Notes under the pieces: model-generated
What the model was told of the DNA's origin: nothing
Database searches by the model: none
What the model saw: the letters and a program-made list of their open reading frames with translations, nothing else
Source of the DNA: Lentzea aerocolonigenes
GTDB lineage: Bacteria; Actinomycetota; Actinomycetes; Mycobacteriales; Pseudonocardiaceae
NCBI RefSeq assembly: GCF_000974445.1
Contig: NZ_BBOJ01000016.1
Location: 124,001-188,000 of the forward strand
Direction of reading: 5' to 3'
DNA: 64,000 bases
Shown: positions 9,301-16,158 of the stretch, piece by piece
Layout: each line of letters opens with the position of its first letter
Numbering within the stretch: position 1 is the first letter of the stretch
Position numbers and translations under genes: made by a program

Positions 9301-9602
9301 TGACCGCCCTGGCCTCAGCAGAACCGGGAACGCGCGTGCTGATCGGCGGCGCCGTGACACACCGGCAGCGCCCGGCAACGGCGGGCGGAGTCACGTTCCT
9401 CAACATCGAGGACGAGACCGGGATGGTGAACGTCGTGTGCTCGCCGGGGTTGTGGGCGCGGTACCGGAGGGTGGCGCGCAGCAGCGGGGCGATGCTCGTG
9501 CGGGGCGTGGTGGAGTCGGCAGAGGGCGTCGTGAGCGTGATGGCGGACCGGTTGCAGCACCTCGACCTGCGGATTCCGTCGAAGTCGCGCGACTTCCGTT
9601 GA
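6315..9602 (+). CDS. dnaE2: Error-prone DNA polymerase III alpha subunit, DnaE2
   Basis: 1095 residues, the usual DnaE2 length. The N-terminus has the WNNPPVRWRELER signature. The PHP domain follows (ELHCHSNFSWLDGASHP, AITDHDGMYG). The polymerase active site is at PPDIDVDIESDRREEV, with GRGSAANSAVCFALGI before it. Tandem helix-hairpin-helix motifs and a C-terminal OB fold (VLIGGAVTHRQRP, FLNIEDETGMVNVV) come next. The protein ends in the PSKSRDFR tail typical of the family. It performs damage-induced mutagenic synthesis with ImuA' and ImuB. Third cistron of the SOS operon. Confidence 0.97.
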   Translation: MGWNNPPVRWRELERALSGKPAEQKPDGGDSPAWSRHRDRYTAPPGFELRVDEAATTRRRVPYAELHCHSNFSWLDGASHPEELVEEAQRLKLDAIAITDHDGMYGVVRFAEAAKELGMHTVFGAELSIGLGKPANGEPDPEGDHLLLLARQQEGYHALCRTLTTGHLDDNAEKGKPVYDVEQIVADTLGEVVVLTGCRKGTVRRALVREGPEAAFREIVRLTELFGKGRVHVELTDHGLPEDSRRNDILNAMAQKLKLPVVATNAVHYATPSRGRLAAAMAAVRARSSLDDMAGWLPPSPAAFLRSGEEMFHRFRRFPGAVHNAALLGMQLAFDLRLVAPKLPPFDVPPGHTENTWLRKLTYEGARRRYPDGDEKAFRQIEHELKIIEQLGFPGYFLVVHDIVNFCKENDILCQGRGSAANSAVCFALGITNVDAVRFDLLFERFLAPARDGPPDIDVDIESDRREEVIQHVYAKYGRRHAAQVANVITYRARSAVRDMARALGHSPGQQDAWSKQIDRWGPLSVTTDDCDIPRDVLELSAQLENFPRHLGIHSGGMVICHRAVSEVCPVEKARMDKRTVLQWDKDDCASIGLVKFDLLGLGMLSALHYAIDLVRDHEGVDVDMGRIDLNDQRVYEMLQKADSVGVFQVESRAQMATLPRLKPREFYDLVVEVALIRPGPIQGGSVHPYIRRRNKVEKWDYDHPLLENALKKTYGVPLFQEQLMQIAVDVAGFTAAEADELRRAMGAKRSTARMERLRDRFYEGCAVNGIDEELAGRIYAKLLAFANFGFPESHALSFAHLVFVSAWFKLYHPAAFCAALLRAQPMGFYSPQSLVIDARRHGVTVHGPCVNRSLPWAGLEPLGAQNAVRIGLSAVRGIGEADAERIVAAQPFHDMEDFGTRVQLTTAQVEALATAGAFSCFGLQRREALWAAGAIAAIRPDRLPGTTVGVDAPSLPGMDDVELAVADVWATGLSPDSFPTQFVRSTLDSMGALPVTALASAEPGTRVLIGGAVTHRQRPATAGGVTFLNIEDETGMVNVVCSPGLWARYRRVARSSGAMLVRGVVESAEGVVSVMADRLQHLDLRIPSKSRDFR

Positions 9603-9604
9603 GC

Positions 9605-10297
9605 TCACAGCTTCGGTGGGGCGTGCAGACGGCGCACGACGGGTGGCCGGAGCAGCCGGACCCAGGCCTGAGTGGTGGTCTCCTTGTTCGACACCTCCGT
9701 CGGCCTGTACGCCTTGGCGTGGCTGAGTTCGCTGTGCCGGATGACCTCGTCGAAGAACCACGCTGAGCCGATGACCGCCAGAACTGCCGAGGAGTTCTTC
9801 TTCAGTGCGCTCCTGGTGACATCGGCGTCGAGGAGCCGGAACGTGTGGTTGATCGCGGACCCGGTCACGCCGTACAGGTCGTAGTTGACCTCACCCGCGT
9901 TCAGGGCGAGCCGCAGCCGTATCCGTTCGCGTGGCGGGTGTATGCGGTTGTGCCGCGTCAACGCCTCGACGAGCGCGTTCGGGAGGTGGTCGGCGAGCAA
10001 CGTCTTGCGCACGTCGGCAGGGACGAGCACGAGCACGCCGTCTCCTCTGTCCTCGTGACGGCACGATGCCCAGGGAATGCCGGCGGCGTCAAAGGCGGTT
10101 CGCATCGCCTTGTACATGCCGTGCCGGATCCGTACCTGGTTGATGTTGTTGCGGTTGTGCTGCCCGAATCCCTCGATGTCCGCTGCCACGATCGTGCAGT
10201 GCGCCGTGGTGAGCGTGAGGGGTTCGTCGCCGACGTCGACCAGCAGTTCGTTGCGCGCGTTCGGCCCGAACGGCTCGGGTGTGGGACTGCTCGTCAT
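9605..10297 (-). CDS. Stand-alone class III nucleotide cyclase-like protein
   Basis: 230 residues from ATG 10297, preceded by GGGGGAGG at ideal spacing. A longer frame upstream has no ribosome site. The core shows the class III cyclase pattern: first metal Asp in VAADIEGFG, second in HEDRGDGVLVLV, the LRLALNAGEV strand, and the Asn/Arg helix SAINHTFRLLDAD. It is homologous to the N-terminal ~190 residues of the VMAP protein at 23481-25262, including the shared EDRGDG and a FF/HFYTEVI-like segment. Key acidic, Asn and Arg residues are present, so activity is possible but unproven. It is divergent from the HTH gene and may be a signalling partner of the conflict locus. Confidence 0.7.
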   Translation of the reverse strand: MTSSPTPEPFGPNARNELLVDVGDEPLTLTTAHCTIVAADIEGFGQHNRNNINQVRIRHGMYKAMRTAFDAAGIPWASCRHEDRGDGVLVLVPADVRKTLLADHLPNALVEALTRHNRIHPPRERIRLRLALNAGEVNYDLYGVTGSAINHTFRLLDADVTRSALKKNSSAVLAVIGSAWFFDEVIRHSELSHAKAYRPTEVSNKETTTQAWVRLLRPPVVRRLHAPPKL

Positions 10298-10434
10298 CGT
10301 TCCTCCCCCTGCGGCCTCGGGTGTGCTGCGGCAGCGTCGTTCCGTCGACAGGCAAACCCCGTGGCGCACGGTTCGACTCGAGCAGGTGTGGAAGGGAGGC
10401 CTCGCCCTGACGCTACGGAACCTTGTGATGGTCT

Positions 10435-10447
10435 GGTTACTGTAACC
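10435..10447. promoter_or_regulatory. Palindrome in the cyclase-like/HTH divergent intergenic region
   Basis: GGTTAC-T-GTAACC is a perfect 13-base dyad between the divergent genes, placed where an operator for the HTH regulator would be expected. No known motif is recognised. Confidence 0.35.
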
Positions 10448-10538
10448 TGAAACGCATCCAGTTCAAAGCAGGTTCGGTCAACCGCGTGATATACCTGTGC
10501 GTTTGTCCGATCAGACGCCGCCGAAGGGGGAGGCTGTG

Positions 10539-11393
10539 TTGGCATCACCCGTCGTCGCAGCGTGGGAGCTCGCGCTCCGGCTGCGGCAGCAGCGCGACCA
10601 GCTGGGCGTGGAGGTCAAGACGATCACCCAGGCGCTGGGCTTCTCGCGCAACTACTGGTCTGCCGTCGAGAACGAGCGCAAGGTCCTTTCCGAAGAGAGC
10701 CTCGTCAAGCTCATGGAGCTGCTCGAGTTCGATGAGGAGGAACGGCAGGAGCTGCTCGAACTCCGCGTGGCCGCCAAGGAGCGCGGCTGGTGGACGCGGT
10801 ACGGAACGCTGCTGGACAGCGATCTCCAGCGACTGATCGGCCTGGAGGCCGGCGCGGAGACCGTTCGGTGCTACGAGAGCCTCCTCATCCCGGGCATGCT
10901 GCAGACGGAGGACTACGCCAGGGCCATCATGACTCCTGACGCCACCATTCGAAAGGTGGAAGTCGATCAGCGAATTCAGGTGCGCCTTCGGCGGCAGGGG
11001 AGATTTGTTGACGAAAATCCGCTGAAGATGATCGCCATAATCAGCGAGGCTGCTCTCCGGCAGCAAATCGGCGGGCCTGCAGTACTTCGTGATCAGCTGA
11101 TGCACCTGGCTCGAAACATCGAAGAGCGTGAGGACAGGCTTGAGGTCCGGGTAATTCCCTTCACGGCCACGGCTTGCGGGTTGTTCGGAGCTGCGACCAT
11201 TCATTTGATCGAATTCCCCAACCCCAGGTTGCCCACCGTCGGTTGGCAGGAGACCGTCACCACCAGGGGTGTCATCACCGAGAGCGGTCAGGTACGTGAC
11301 ATCATGCTCACCTACCAGGACGCGCTCAAAAACACCTTGAGCGCACGGCAGTCGTTGGAACTGCTGCATCAGCGCATCAAGGAGCTGGATTGA
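10539..11393 (+). CDS. Scr1-family XRE-type HTH regulator (DUF5753)
   Basis: About 284 residues. An N-terminal helix-turn-helix (VAAWELALRLRQQRDQLGVE, LGFSRNYWSAVENERK) is followed by the DUF5753 effector domain (SLLIPGMLQTEDYARAI, RQIGGPAVLRDQL, VRVIPFTATA). TTG 10539 is chosen because GGGGGAGG (10526-10533) lies five bases upstream; GTG 10536 and GTG 10497 are alternatives. Such regulators are nearly always followed by a DUF397 partner, as here, and are often near RiPP or development genes in actinomycetes. The pair is sometimes described as antitoxin/toxin-like. Coupled to the next gene by TTGA overlap. Confidence 0.9.
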   Translation: MASPVVAAWELALRLRQQRDQLGVEVKTITQALGFSRNYWSAVENERKVLSEESLVKLMELLEFDEEERQELLELRVAAKERGWWTRYGTLLDSDLQRLIGLEAGAETVRCYESLLIPGMLQTEDYARAIMTPDATIRKVEVDQRIQVRLRRQGRFVDENPLKMIAIISEAALRQQIGGPAVLRDQLMHLARNIEEREDRLEVRVIPFTATACGLFGAATIHLIEFPNPRLPTVGWQETVTTRGVITESGQVRDIMLTYQDALKNTLSARQSLELLHQRIKELD

Positions 11394-11596
11394 TCGGCCA
11401 GAAGGACTCGGCGTCGCCCCGTGCGCGGCGTGGATGGCTCACGAGCAGCTACTCCAACGCTTCGGGGAGCTGTGTCGAGGTCAACCTCGACACTTGCGAC
11501 GTTCTGGTGCGCGACAGCAAGGACCGACGTGACGGTCAGCCTGTTCTGAGGATTTCCAAAGAGGCTTGGGAATCATTTGTTGAAGAGGTTTCCTGA
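11390..11596 (+). CDS. DUF397 domain protein
   Basis: 68 residues matching DUF397: WLTSSYSNASGSCVEVNL, VLVRDSKDR and a C-terminal VLRISKEAWESFVEEV. It starts with TTG overlapping the stop of the HTH gene, with GGAG five bases upstream. DUF397 proteins act with the adjacent Scr1-type regulator; whether as toxin-like partner or co-regulator is unsettled. Confidence 0.9.
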   Translation: MIGQKDSASPRARRGWLTSSYSNASGSCVEVNLDTCDVLVRDSKDRRDGQPVLRISKEAWESFVEEVS

Positions 11597-11725
11597 AGGA
11601 CTGGTGTCGCTCGGTCGACTGGGTCATCAGTCGCGATCTACATTTGTTCGTTCGGTTGCAATGTGTGTGTCCCGGCTATTCGTGGAAGGCGGCAAGCGAC
11701 GCCTCCGCAGCGTTGTCGTGGGATG

Positions 11726-11760
11726 CGAGCTCGACTGCGTGGAACTGACAGTCGAGCTCG
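11726..11760. terminator. 12-bp stem, 11-base loop hairpin
   Basis: Perfect 12-bp stem, about 130 bases after the DUF397 stop. No T tract, so factor-independent termination is only probable. Confidence 0.45.
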
Positions 11761-11845
11761 TTCACGAGTTTTCACGCTAACTGCGGTTCTGTCGGGCGCT
11801 GGTCACGACTGCCGCACGATCTGGTGCTCGTCGGCCGACTTCAGG

Positions 11846-11872
11846 TGCGCGGTGCACGGGGTGCACCGCGCA
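11846..11872. terminator. 12-bp stem, 3-base loop hairpin before the NB-ARC/TPR stop
   Basis: Perfect TGCGCGGTGCAC / GTGCACCGCGCA stem around GGG, 63 bases beyond the 3' end of the minus-strand NB-ARC/TPR gene. Confidence 0.55.
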
Positions 11873-11934
11873 TCAGGTGACGACTCGGAGAGCCTGGCGT
11901 CTGGATCAGCCAGGTCGCTCCAGGCCGATGGCTT

Positions 11935-14442
11935 CTACATGAGCAGCGGGTCGATGTCGCAGTCCGCGCGCGTGTCCTTGACCGCGGCGATGGTTGCCGG
12001 GTGGGCCTCGCCGAGGACCTTCCGGTACTTGTCCAGGATCGGGGCGCTGTAGGACTTGGCTTCATCGGTCCGCCCTGCTGCGCGCAGGTCGAGGCCGAGG
12101 TTGATCGCGGCTGCCAGCGTGGTGGGGTGGTTGGGGCCCAGCACTCGCTCGGCGCGTTCGACCGTGTCCTGACCCAGAGCCGCTGCCGGCTCGACATCAC
12201 CAACGGCCGCCAGGTCGCTGGCGAGATTGATGGCCGCGATGACCGCATAGGGATGATTGCGGCCGACGTTGATGCGGAGGAGCTCCAGTGCCCGTTCGTC
12301 CAACACGCGTGCATCGGCTGCCTGACCGCGTAGCCGCAACGTGATCGCGAGGTCGACCGTCGCGGCGATCGTGTGCGGATGCTGCTCTCCGAGGCTGCGG
12401 CGATACGTCTCGAGTGTCTTTTCACCGATGGCCTTCGCCGCGGCGAGATCGCCCGAGTGGCGAAGGTCGATCGAGTGCGCCAGTGCACAGGCCGTGGTGG
12501 TGGGGTGGTCGGCGCCGTACGCCGCTGCGAATCGTGAGAGAGCCGCGGTCGACAGTTCCAGTGCGGACCTGTGATCGCCGTCCTTGCGCCTCGCGACAGA
12601 CAGCAGGAACCACATGACCACGGTGTCGGCCTGGTCTTCGCCGAACCGTGTCCGGTAGATCTCGGTAACCCGCTCTTGGTCGATCCGGGCTCGCATGTAC
12701 TCGCCGGCCTCTCTGCGGTCGACGACGAGGGCCGCGTTGGTGCTGAGCGTTGTGGGATGGTCGGGGCCGAGAACCTCGATCCGTCGACGAAGGGTGTTCT
12801 CGTCGAGGTCGGCTGCTGCCTGGTACTCCCCGGACAGGCGAAGGCTGAGTGCGTGTTGGTAAGCGGCTTGGAGCGTTTCCGGGTCGTCCTCGCCGAACAG
12901 CCGCTTGGTCTTGTGGTAGATCTCCTCGCTCAGCCTCAACCCCTGCGCGAAGTCGCCCTTGGCGCGCAGGTCGATGAGGATGTTCGTCTGCAGTGTGCGA
13001 GTTTCTTCGCTGTCCTCGCCGGACACCTGGATGCGTCGGTGCAGGGTGAGTTGGTTGGTCCTGGCGGCTTCCTCGTAGCGGCCCAGGCCCCAGAGGTACA
13101 GGCCGAGCCGTTGGGCGACGTCGAGGGTGTGCGGGTCGGTGGGGCCCAGTTGCCGCTCGAACTTTTCCAGCGCGTATTCGGCGAACCTGGCGGCTTCCTC
13201 GTGGTCGCCCCATGCGAAGAGGTAACGCATCAGGTTGATCGCGAACTGCCGGACGCGATCGTTGCCGCAGTCGACGATGTCGGCCGCGTAGGCGTGGGGG
13301 AGCAGCTCGCGGTAGCGCGGCCAGTGGCGAGCTGACTCGGGATCGTTCGGGTCGAGGCTCGTGAGCAGCTGGTGTGCGGCGTGGCGCATCTGGGCCTGCA
13401 GTTGGGGCGCCATCACGCGTTTGCGGAGCACCAACTGGACCAGTCGGTGGAGCTGGATGGTGTTGTTGGCGTGGTCGATCTTCGCGAGGCCGTAGCGGTT
13501 GATGTCGCGGATGGCCTTTGCGAGCTTGATCGGGTCGCGTAGTGCGGCGTCGAGTTCCGGAGAGATCGAGACGCCTCGGCTGACGCCGGTGAACAGGTCG
13601 CGGGGGATCGGTTCTGGCGAGAAGAAGGCGCAGATGTGCAGGATCTGGTGGGCTGCGGGGTTGCGGGTCTTCAGTTCGTCGAAGGAGACGTTCCAGGCTG
13701 CGGCGACGGAGACCTCGTAGGCCGGTGGTGCGGAGGTGTCGAGGATTTCGGCCACGGACTCGTCGAACAGACGCAGGTACTCGGCCACCGGCATACCGGT
13801 CATCGCTCGCCATGTGGCCGCTTGTTCGACCGCCAGTGGGAGGTCTCCGAGCTTCTCGGCCAGTCGGTTCGCGTCGTCGACGTTGATGTCCGGGCCGCGT
13901 TTGCCGAGCAGTTCGATGCTTTCGTCGCGCTCGAACACCCCGAGTTCGACCGATGTCGCCGCGCCGGTCCAGCCTGGGTTGCACGAGGTGATGAGCACTT
14001 CGCCGGGGCCGCTGGTGGGGATGAACGGCAGCACTTCCTCGGGGCTCTCCGCCGCGTCGAAGACGAGCAGCCACCGCCGGAACGGCCTGCCCAGACGCAG
14101 CGCCTCGCGGACTGCCGGTACCGCCGTGTTCGACTCCGCCGCACCCGGCAGGCCCAGCCGTCTGGCAAGTTCGGTGAGGCTGGCCCGGATCTGGGTCGGA
14201 CGGGCGGCTTCGATCCACCAGATCACGTCGTAGTCCTGGGAATGGCGGTAGATGTACTCGGTCGCCATCTGGGTTTTGCCGACGCCGCCCATGCCGTGCA
14301 GGGCTGCGGGGAGCACCGCTGTCGTGCCGCCTCTGGTCAGGCGCTCGCCCAGCTGTTCAAGCAGTTCCCTCCTACCGGTGAAGTTGAGATTTCGCGGCGG
14401 CACACTTCCCCAAACGGCGGGCGGATCGTCGTGGTGCCGCAT
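11935..14442 (-). CDS. NB-ARC/TPR protein, FxsT-like (short paralogue)
   Basis: 835 residues from ATG 14442, which has AGGGAG six bases upstream. A conserved WGSVPPRNLNFTGRRE entry is followed by an NB-ARC NTPase: P-loop GMGGVGKTQMA about residues 50-60, WWIEA, a LLVFDAAES Walker B, and LGDLPLAVEQAA. A long C-terminal array of tetratricopeptide-type repeats follows (recurring GxxHPxTL blocks). It resembles the tetratricopeptide proteins of FxSxx-COOH RiPP systems. It is nearly identical in long stretches to the C-terminal ~60% of the protein at 17975-22396 but lacks its vWA module. The open frame continues upstream to 14661 with residues still alignable to the inter-domain linker of the long paralogue, showing that this gene is a truncated copy. 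Confidence 0.85.
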   Translation of the reverse strand: MRHHDDPPAVWGSVPPRNLNFTGRRELLEQLGERLTRGGTTAVLPAALHGMGGVGKTQMATEYIYRHSQDYDVIWWIEAARPTQIRASLTELARRLGLPGAAESNTAVPAVREALRLGRPFRRWLLVFDAAESPEEVLPFIPTSGPGEVLITSCNPGWTGAATSVELGVFERDESIELLGKRGPDINVDDANRLAEKLGDLPLAVEQAATWRAMTGMPVAEYLRLFDESVAEILDTSAPPAYEVSVAAAWNVSFDELKTRNPAAHQILHICAFFSPEPIPRDLFTGVSRGVSISPELDAALRDPIKLAKAIRDINRYGLAKIDHANNTIQLHRLVQLVLRKRVMAPQLQAQMRHAAHQLLTSLDPNDPESARHWPRYRELLPHAYAADIVDCGNDRVRQFAINLMRYLFAWGDHEEAARFAEYALEKFERQLGPTDPHTLDVAQRLGLYLWGLGRYEEAARTNQLTLHRRIQVSGEDSEETRTLQTNILIDLRAKGDFAQGLRLSEEIYHKTKRLFGEDDPETLQAAYQHALSLRLSGEYQAAADLDENTLRRRIEVLGPDHPTTLSTNAALVVDRREAGEYMRARIDQERVTEIYRTRFGEDQADTVVMWFLLSVARRKDGDHRSALELSTAALSRFAAAYGADHPTTTACALAHSIDLRHSGDLAAAKAIGEKTLETYRRSLGEQHPHTIAATVDLAITLRLRGQAADARVLDERALELLRINVGRNHPYAVIAAINLASDLAAVGDVEPAAALGQDTVERAERVLGPNHPTTLAAAINLGLDLRAAGRTDEAKSYSAPILDKYRKVLGEAHPATIAAVKDTRADCDIDPLLM

Positions 14443-14661
14443 GTGAACTCCCTGGTGGTTGGACGAGGTGAGGTGGACCGACGAGGAATTGAACGAATCG
14501 GGAACGTCCGTATCACCGGGTCGAGCAGAGCAGACGTCCGAAGAGGAAGTGGTCGCAGACTCGTAGGCGTGATTGGCCGATTCGTGCATGTCCTCACTCG
14601 CAGTCTTGGTGGCGTACTGAATTGATTCAGTACGTAGTGCGGGACGGCTCGTGCAGCACAT
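11935..14661 (-). repeat. Copy A of a 2.7-kb direct duplication
   Basis: This segment aligns with 17975-20701 at an almost constant offset of about 6.04 kb. A run of 135 identical bases (13470-13604 versus 19510-19644) is directly readable. The copy includes the entire NB-ARC/TPR region and the linker before it. Confidence 0.9.
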
Positions 14662-15060
14662 CGCTCAACAGTTGTTGGTTACGGGGCAGATATGGGCCGG
14701 ACAGTGCCCTCATGACTGCGCACTCCAGCTCGACATCAGCTGGATTCGCGCTGGTCGGTCTGCCGTGTTGTGCGGTGCGCCTACAGGTACTCGGAGGTTT
14801 CCGAGAGGGGGAACTCGACTGGAGAACTCGGTGGCCGCAGGCAGGGCAATGCCGCTGATCTCAGGCTGTCGAGGGTTGAAGAGTAGTGGTCACGAGCTGC
14901 CTCCAAAAGGTAAAGGCACTTGTGTCTCGAGCTGACTGACTTGCGCTCCTGTTGAAGGGTACAACAACCCTCTGGGGGAGCAATTCTTCGAGGTGGTCGT
15001 TTCCTGTTTCCGGAACGGATCGTTTCCGAAAAGAGAGTGATGTCCATGTCGCCGACTCGT
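14443..15060 (-). pseudogene. Decayed remnant of the vWA (SAV_2336-like) module
   Basis: Upstream of the short NB-ARC/TPR gene the DNA keeps aligning with the interior of the intact vWA-NB-ARC-TPR gene. Matches include TCCTC-CTCGCAGTC-TGGT (14591 versus 20631), ATTGATTCAG (14621 versus 20664), GAGAACTCGGTGG near 14835 versus 20870, and GAGCAATTC followed by TCGTTTCCTG near 14988 versus 21026. Stops and indels break the frame. This is the ruined 5' part of a former full-length gene. Confidence 0.75.
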
Positions 15061-15230
15061 TGGCAGGCGGTGTGCAGTGTCAAGTAGCTGGATGTGGTAT
15101 ATGCACGCCACTTCGTCGGTGGGCGTTCGCTGTCGCCCAATGCTCAGCAGCTCATTCGTTTCACTCCTCGCTTGAACCAGGTCAGTGCATACCGCGAGAT
15201 CGCCGACGGGTCGTCCCTCGGTGCCGTGGT

Positions 15231-15790
15231 CAGCGCCATGGGTGCGGCGCAGCGCTGGTTGGGCGGGGCGAAGGGGTGTCCACTACCGCAGCCCAATCCA
15301 TCTGGAATCACTCTGCACGGCGTCGATCGGATTATCTCCCGGCCGTGATGCTCCGACAGAGTGAATTTGCTCAACGGGCGGGTTCTCCAGCATGGAGTCC
15401 CGGCGCGAGCGTCAGAGGTGCTGCCAGTGTTTGCGTGCATTGGTTTGAGTGACCTCACGATCACTGCGTAGTCGAGCAAGAGCGGGTGCGGATCTCCGGA
15501 ACAGCGGCTTTCCGGCAGGTGCAGTTCCGCAGTTGAAGCAGATCGCCGCAGCAAGGTGGCACTGCGGCCCCAGCTTCGGCGATCACGTCATCGGCTGAAT
15601 ATTCCAAGTCGTCCAGACCGGCTTCGGGCAGCCCGCAGGTGACTGGACCAGTCGAGCGCATCGCATGGCGTCAGTGGGAGGTAGCCGTCGGAATCGATCT
15701 TGTCCGGCTTCGTCGTGAACGTCCAGATGCAGGTACGACTCGCACTGAATGAGAATCCAGGCCCGCGTGCCTTTCTGGCGCATCAGAAGG
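15231..15790 (-). pseudogene. Decayed remnant of a VMAP gene
   Basis: Aligns with the interior of the intact VMAP gene. AATCCATCTGGAATCACTC (15295) matches 23789, and TGATGCTCCGACAGAGTGAA (15348) matches 23843. The segments GGGTTCTCCAGCAT and CAGATGCAGGTACG/CAGGTGCAGATGCG follow in the same order. No frame is open. The MoxR gene and half of the vWA module that should separate it from the preceding remnant are missing, so this copy has suffered an internal deletion of about 2.4 kb. Bases 15061-15230 and 15791-15962 show no clear gene. Confidence 0.75.
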
Positions 15791-15962
15791 TAAAGCCGCC
15801 AGAATCGGCGTCCGGCGGGCGGTTTGTTGAGGCCGTGCCGCTAATGCCTTGCTCGTTTCGGACCAATGCGCAGCCTGGACGTCGGTCTACCGGAGCGGTC
15901 CACCCGTGCGCCATCATGGAGTTGCCTGCTCTGACCGGGTCACGGCGTGAGGGGATCGACGG

Positions 15963-16154
15963 ATGAGTTCGTACGGTAGTCAACCTGGCATCGAATCAAA
16001 ACTGATCGACGTGGACGGAGTTCCCTTTACCAAGTTGCACGAGCTCGACGACGAAGCCTTGCGCGACTCGGTACAGCACGTGGTCGAGCGGGCCAGTCTC
16101 GTACGGGCAGTGCACAGATCGTCCAATGCCGCCGGTGGTGAGCGGATCGACTGA
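15963..16154 (+). CDS. FxsA-like RiPP precursor peptide with an atypical C-terminus
   Basis: 63 residues from ATG 15963, with GAGGGG eight bases upstream. The middle (LIDVDGVPFTKLHELDD, then ALRDSVQHVVERA) matches the leader of FxSxx-COOH (FxsA) peptides, which read LIDVsxxPLxxLxxLDDxxLxxALRRVL. The C-terminus, however, is VRAVHRSSNAAGGERID, with no Phe-x-Ser-x-x end. The next gene, a HExxH peptide beta-hydroxylase-type protein, begins within or just after it, so this is probably its substrate. No radical SAM maturase is nearby. Core residues available for hydroxylation include His, Asn and Asp; which are modified is unknown. Confidence 0.7.
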   Translation: MSSYGSQPGIESKLIDVDGVPFTKLHELDDEALRDSVQHVVERASLVRAVHRSSNAAGGERID

Positions 16155-16158
16155 CGGC

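Larger units (their letters stand above)
11597..11934. other. 338-bp intergenic region with two strong hairpins
   Basis: No convincing gene. Two perfect inverted repeats stand out: CGAGCTCGACTG (11726-11737) with CAGTCGAGCTCG (11749-11760), and TGCGCGGTGCAC (11846-11857) with GTGCACCGCGCA (11861-11872). They separate the convergent DUF397 gene and the NB-ARC/TPR gene and probably act as terminators. Confidence 0.6.

Noticed and set aside
11577..11780. 67-codon plus-strand frame after DUF397
   Set aside because: Overlaps the DUF397 stop, no ribosome site, and contains the hairpin repeats; no recognisable protein.
14781..15140. Short open frames between the truncated NB-ARC/TPR gene and the FxsA-like peptide
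   Set aside because: They coincide with DNA that aligns to the vWA and VMAP genes in a broken frame; they are fragments of pseudogenes, not genes.
15963..16154. Classifying the 63-residue peptide as a normal FxSxx-COOH precursor
   Set aside because: The leader fits but the C-terminal FxSxx is absent and no FxsB radical SAM enzyme is in the window, so I call it FxsA-like only.
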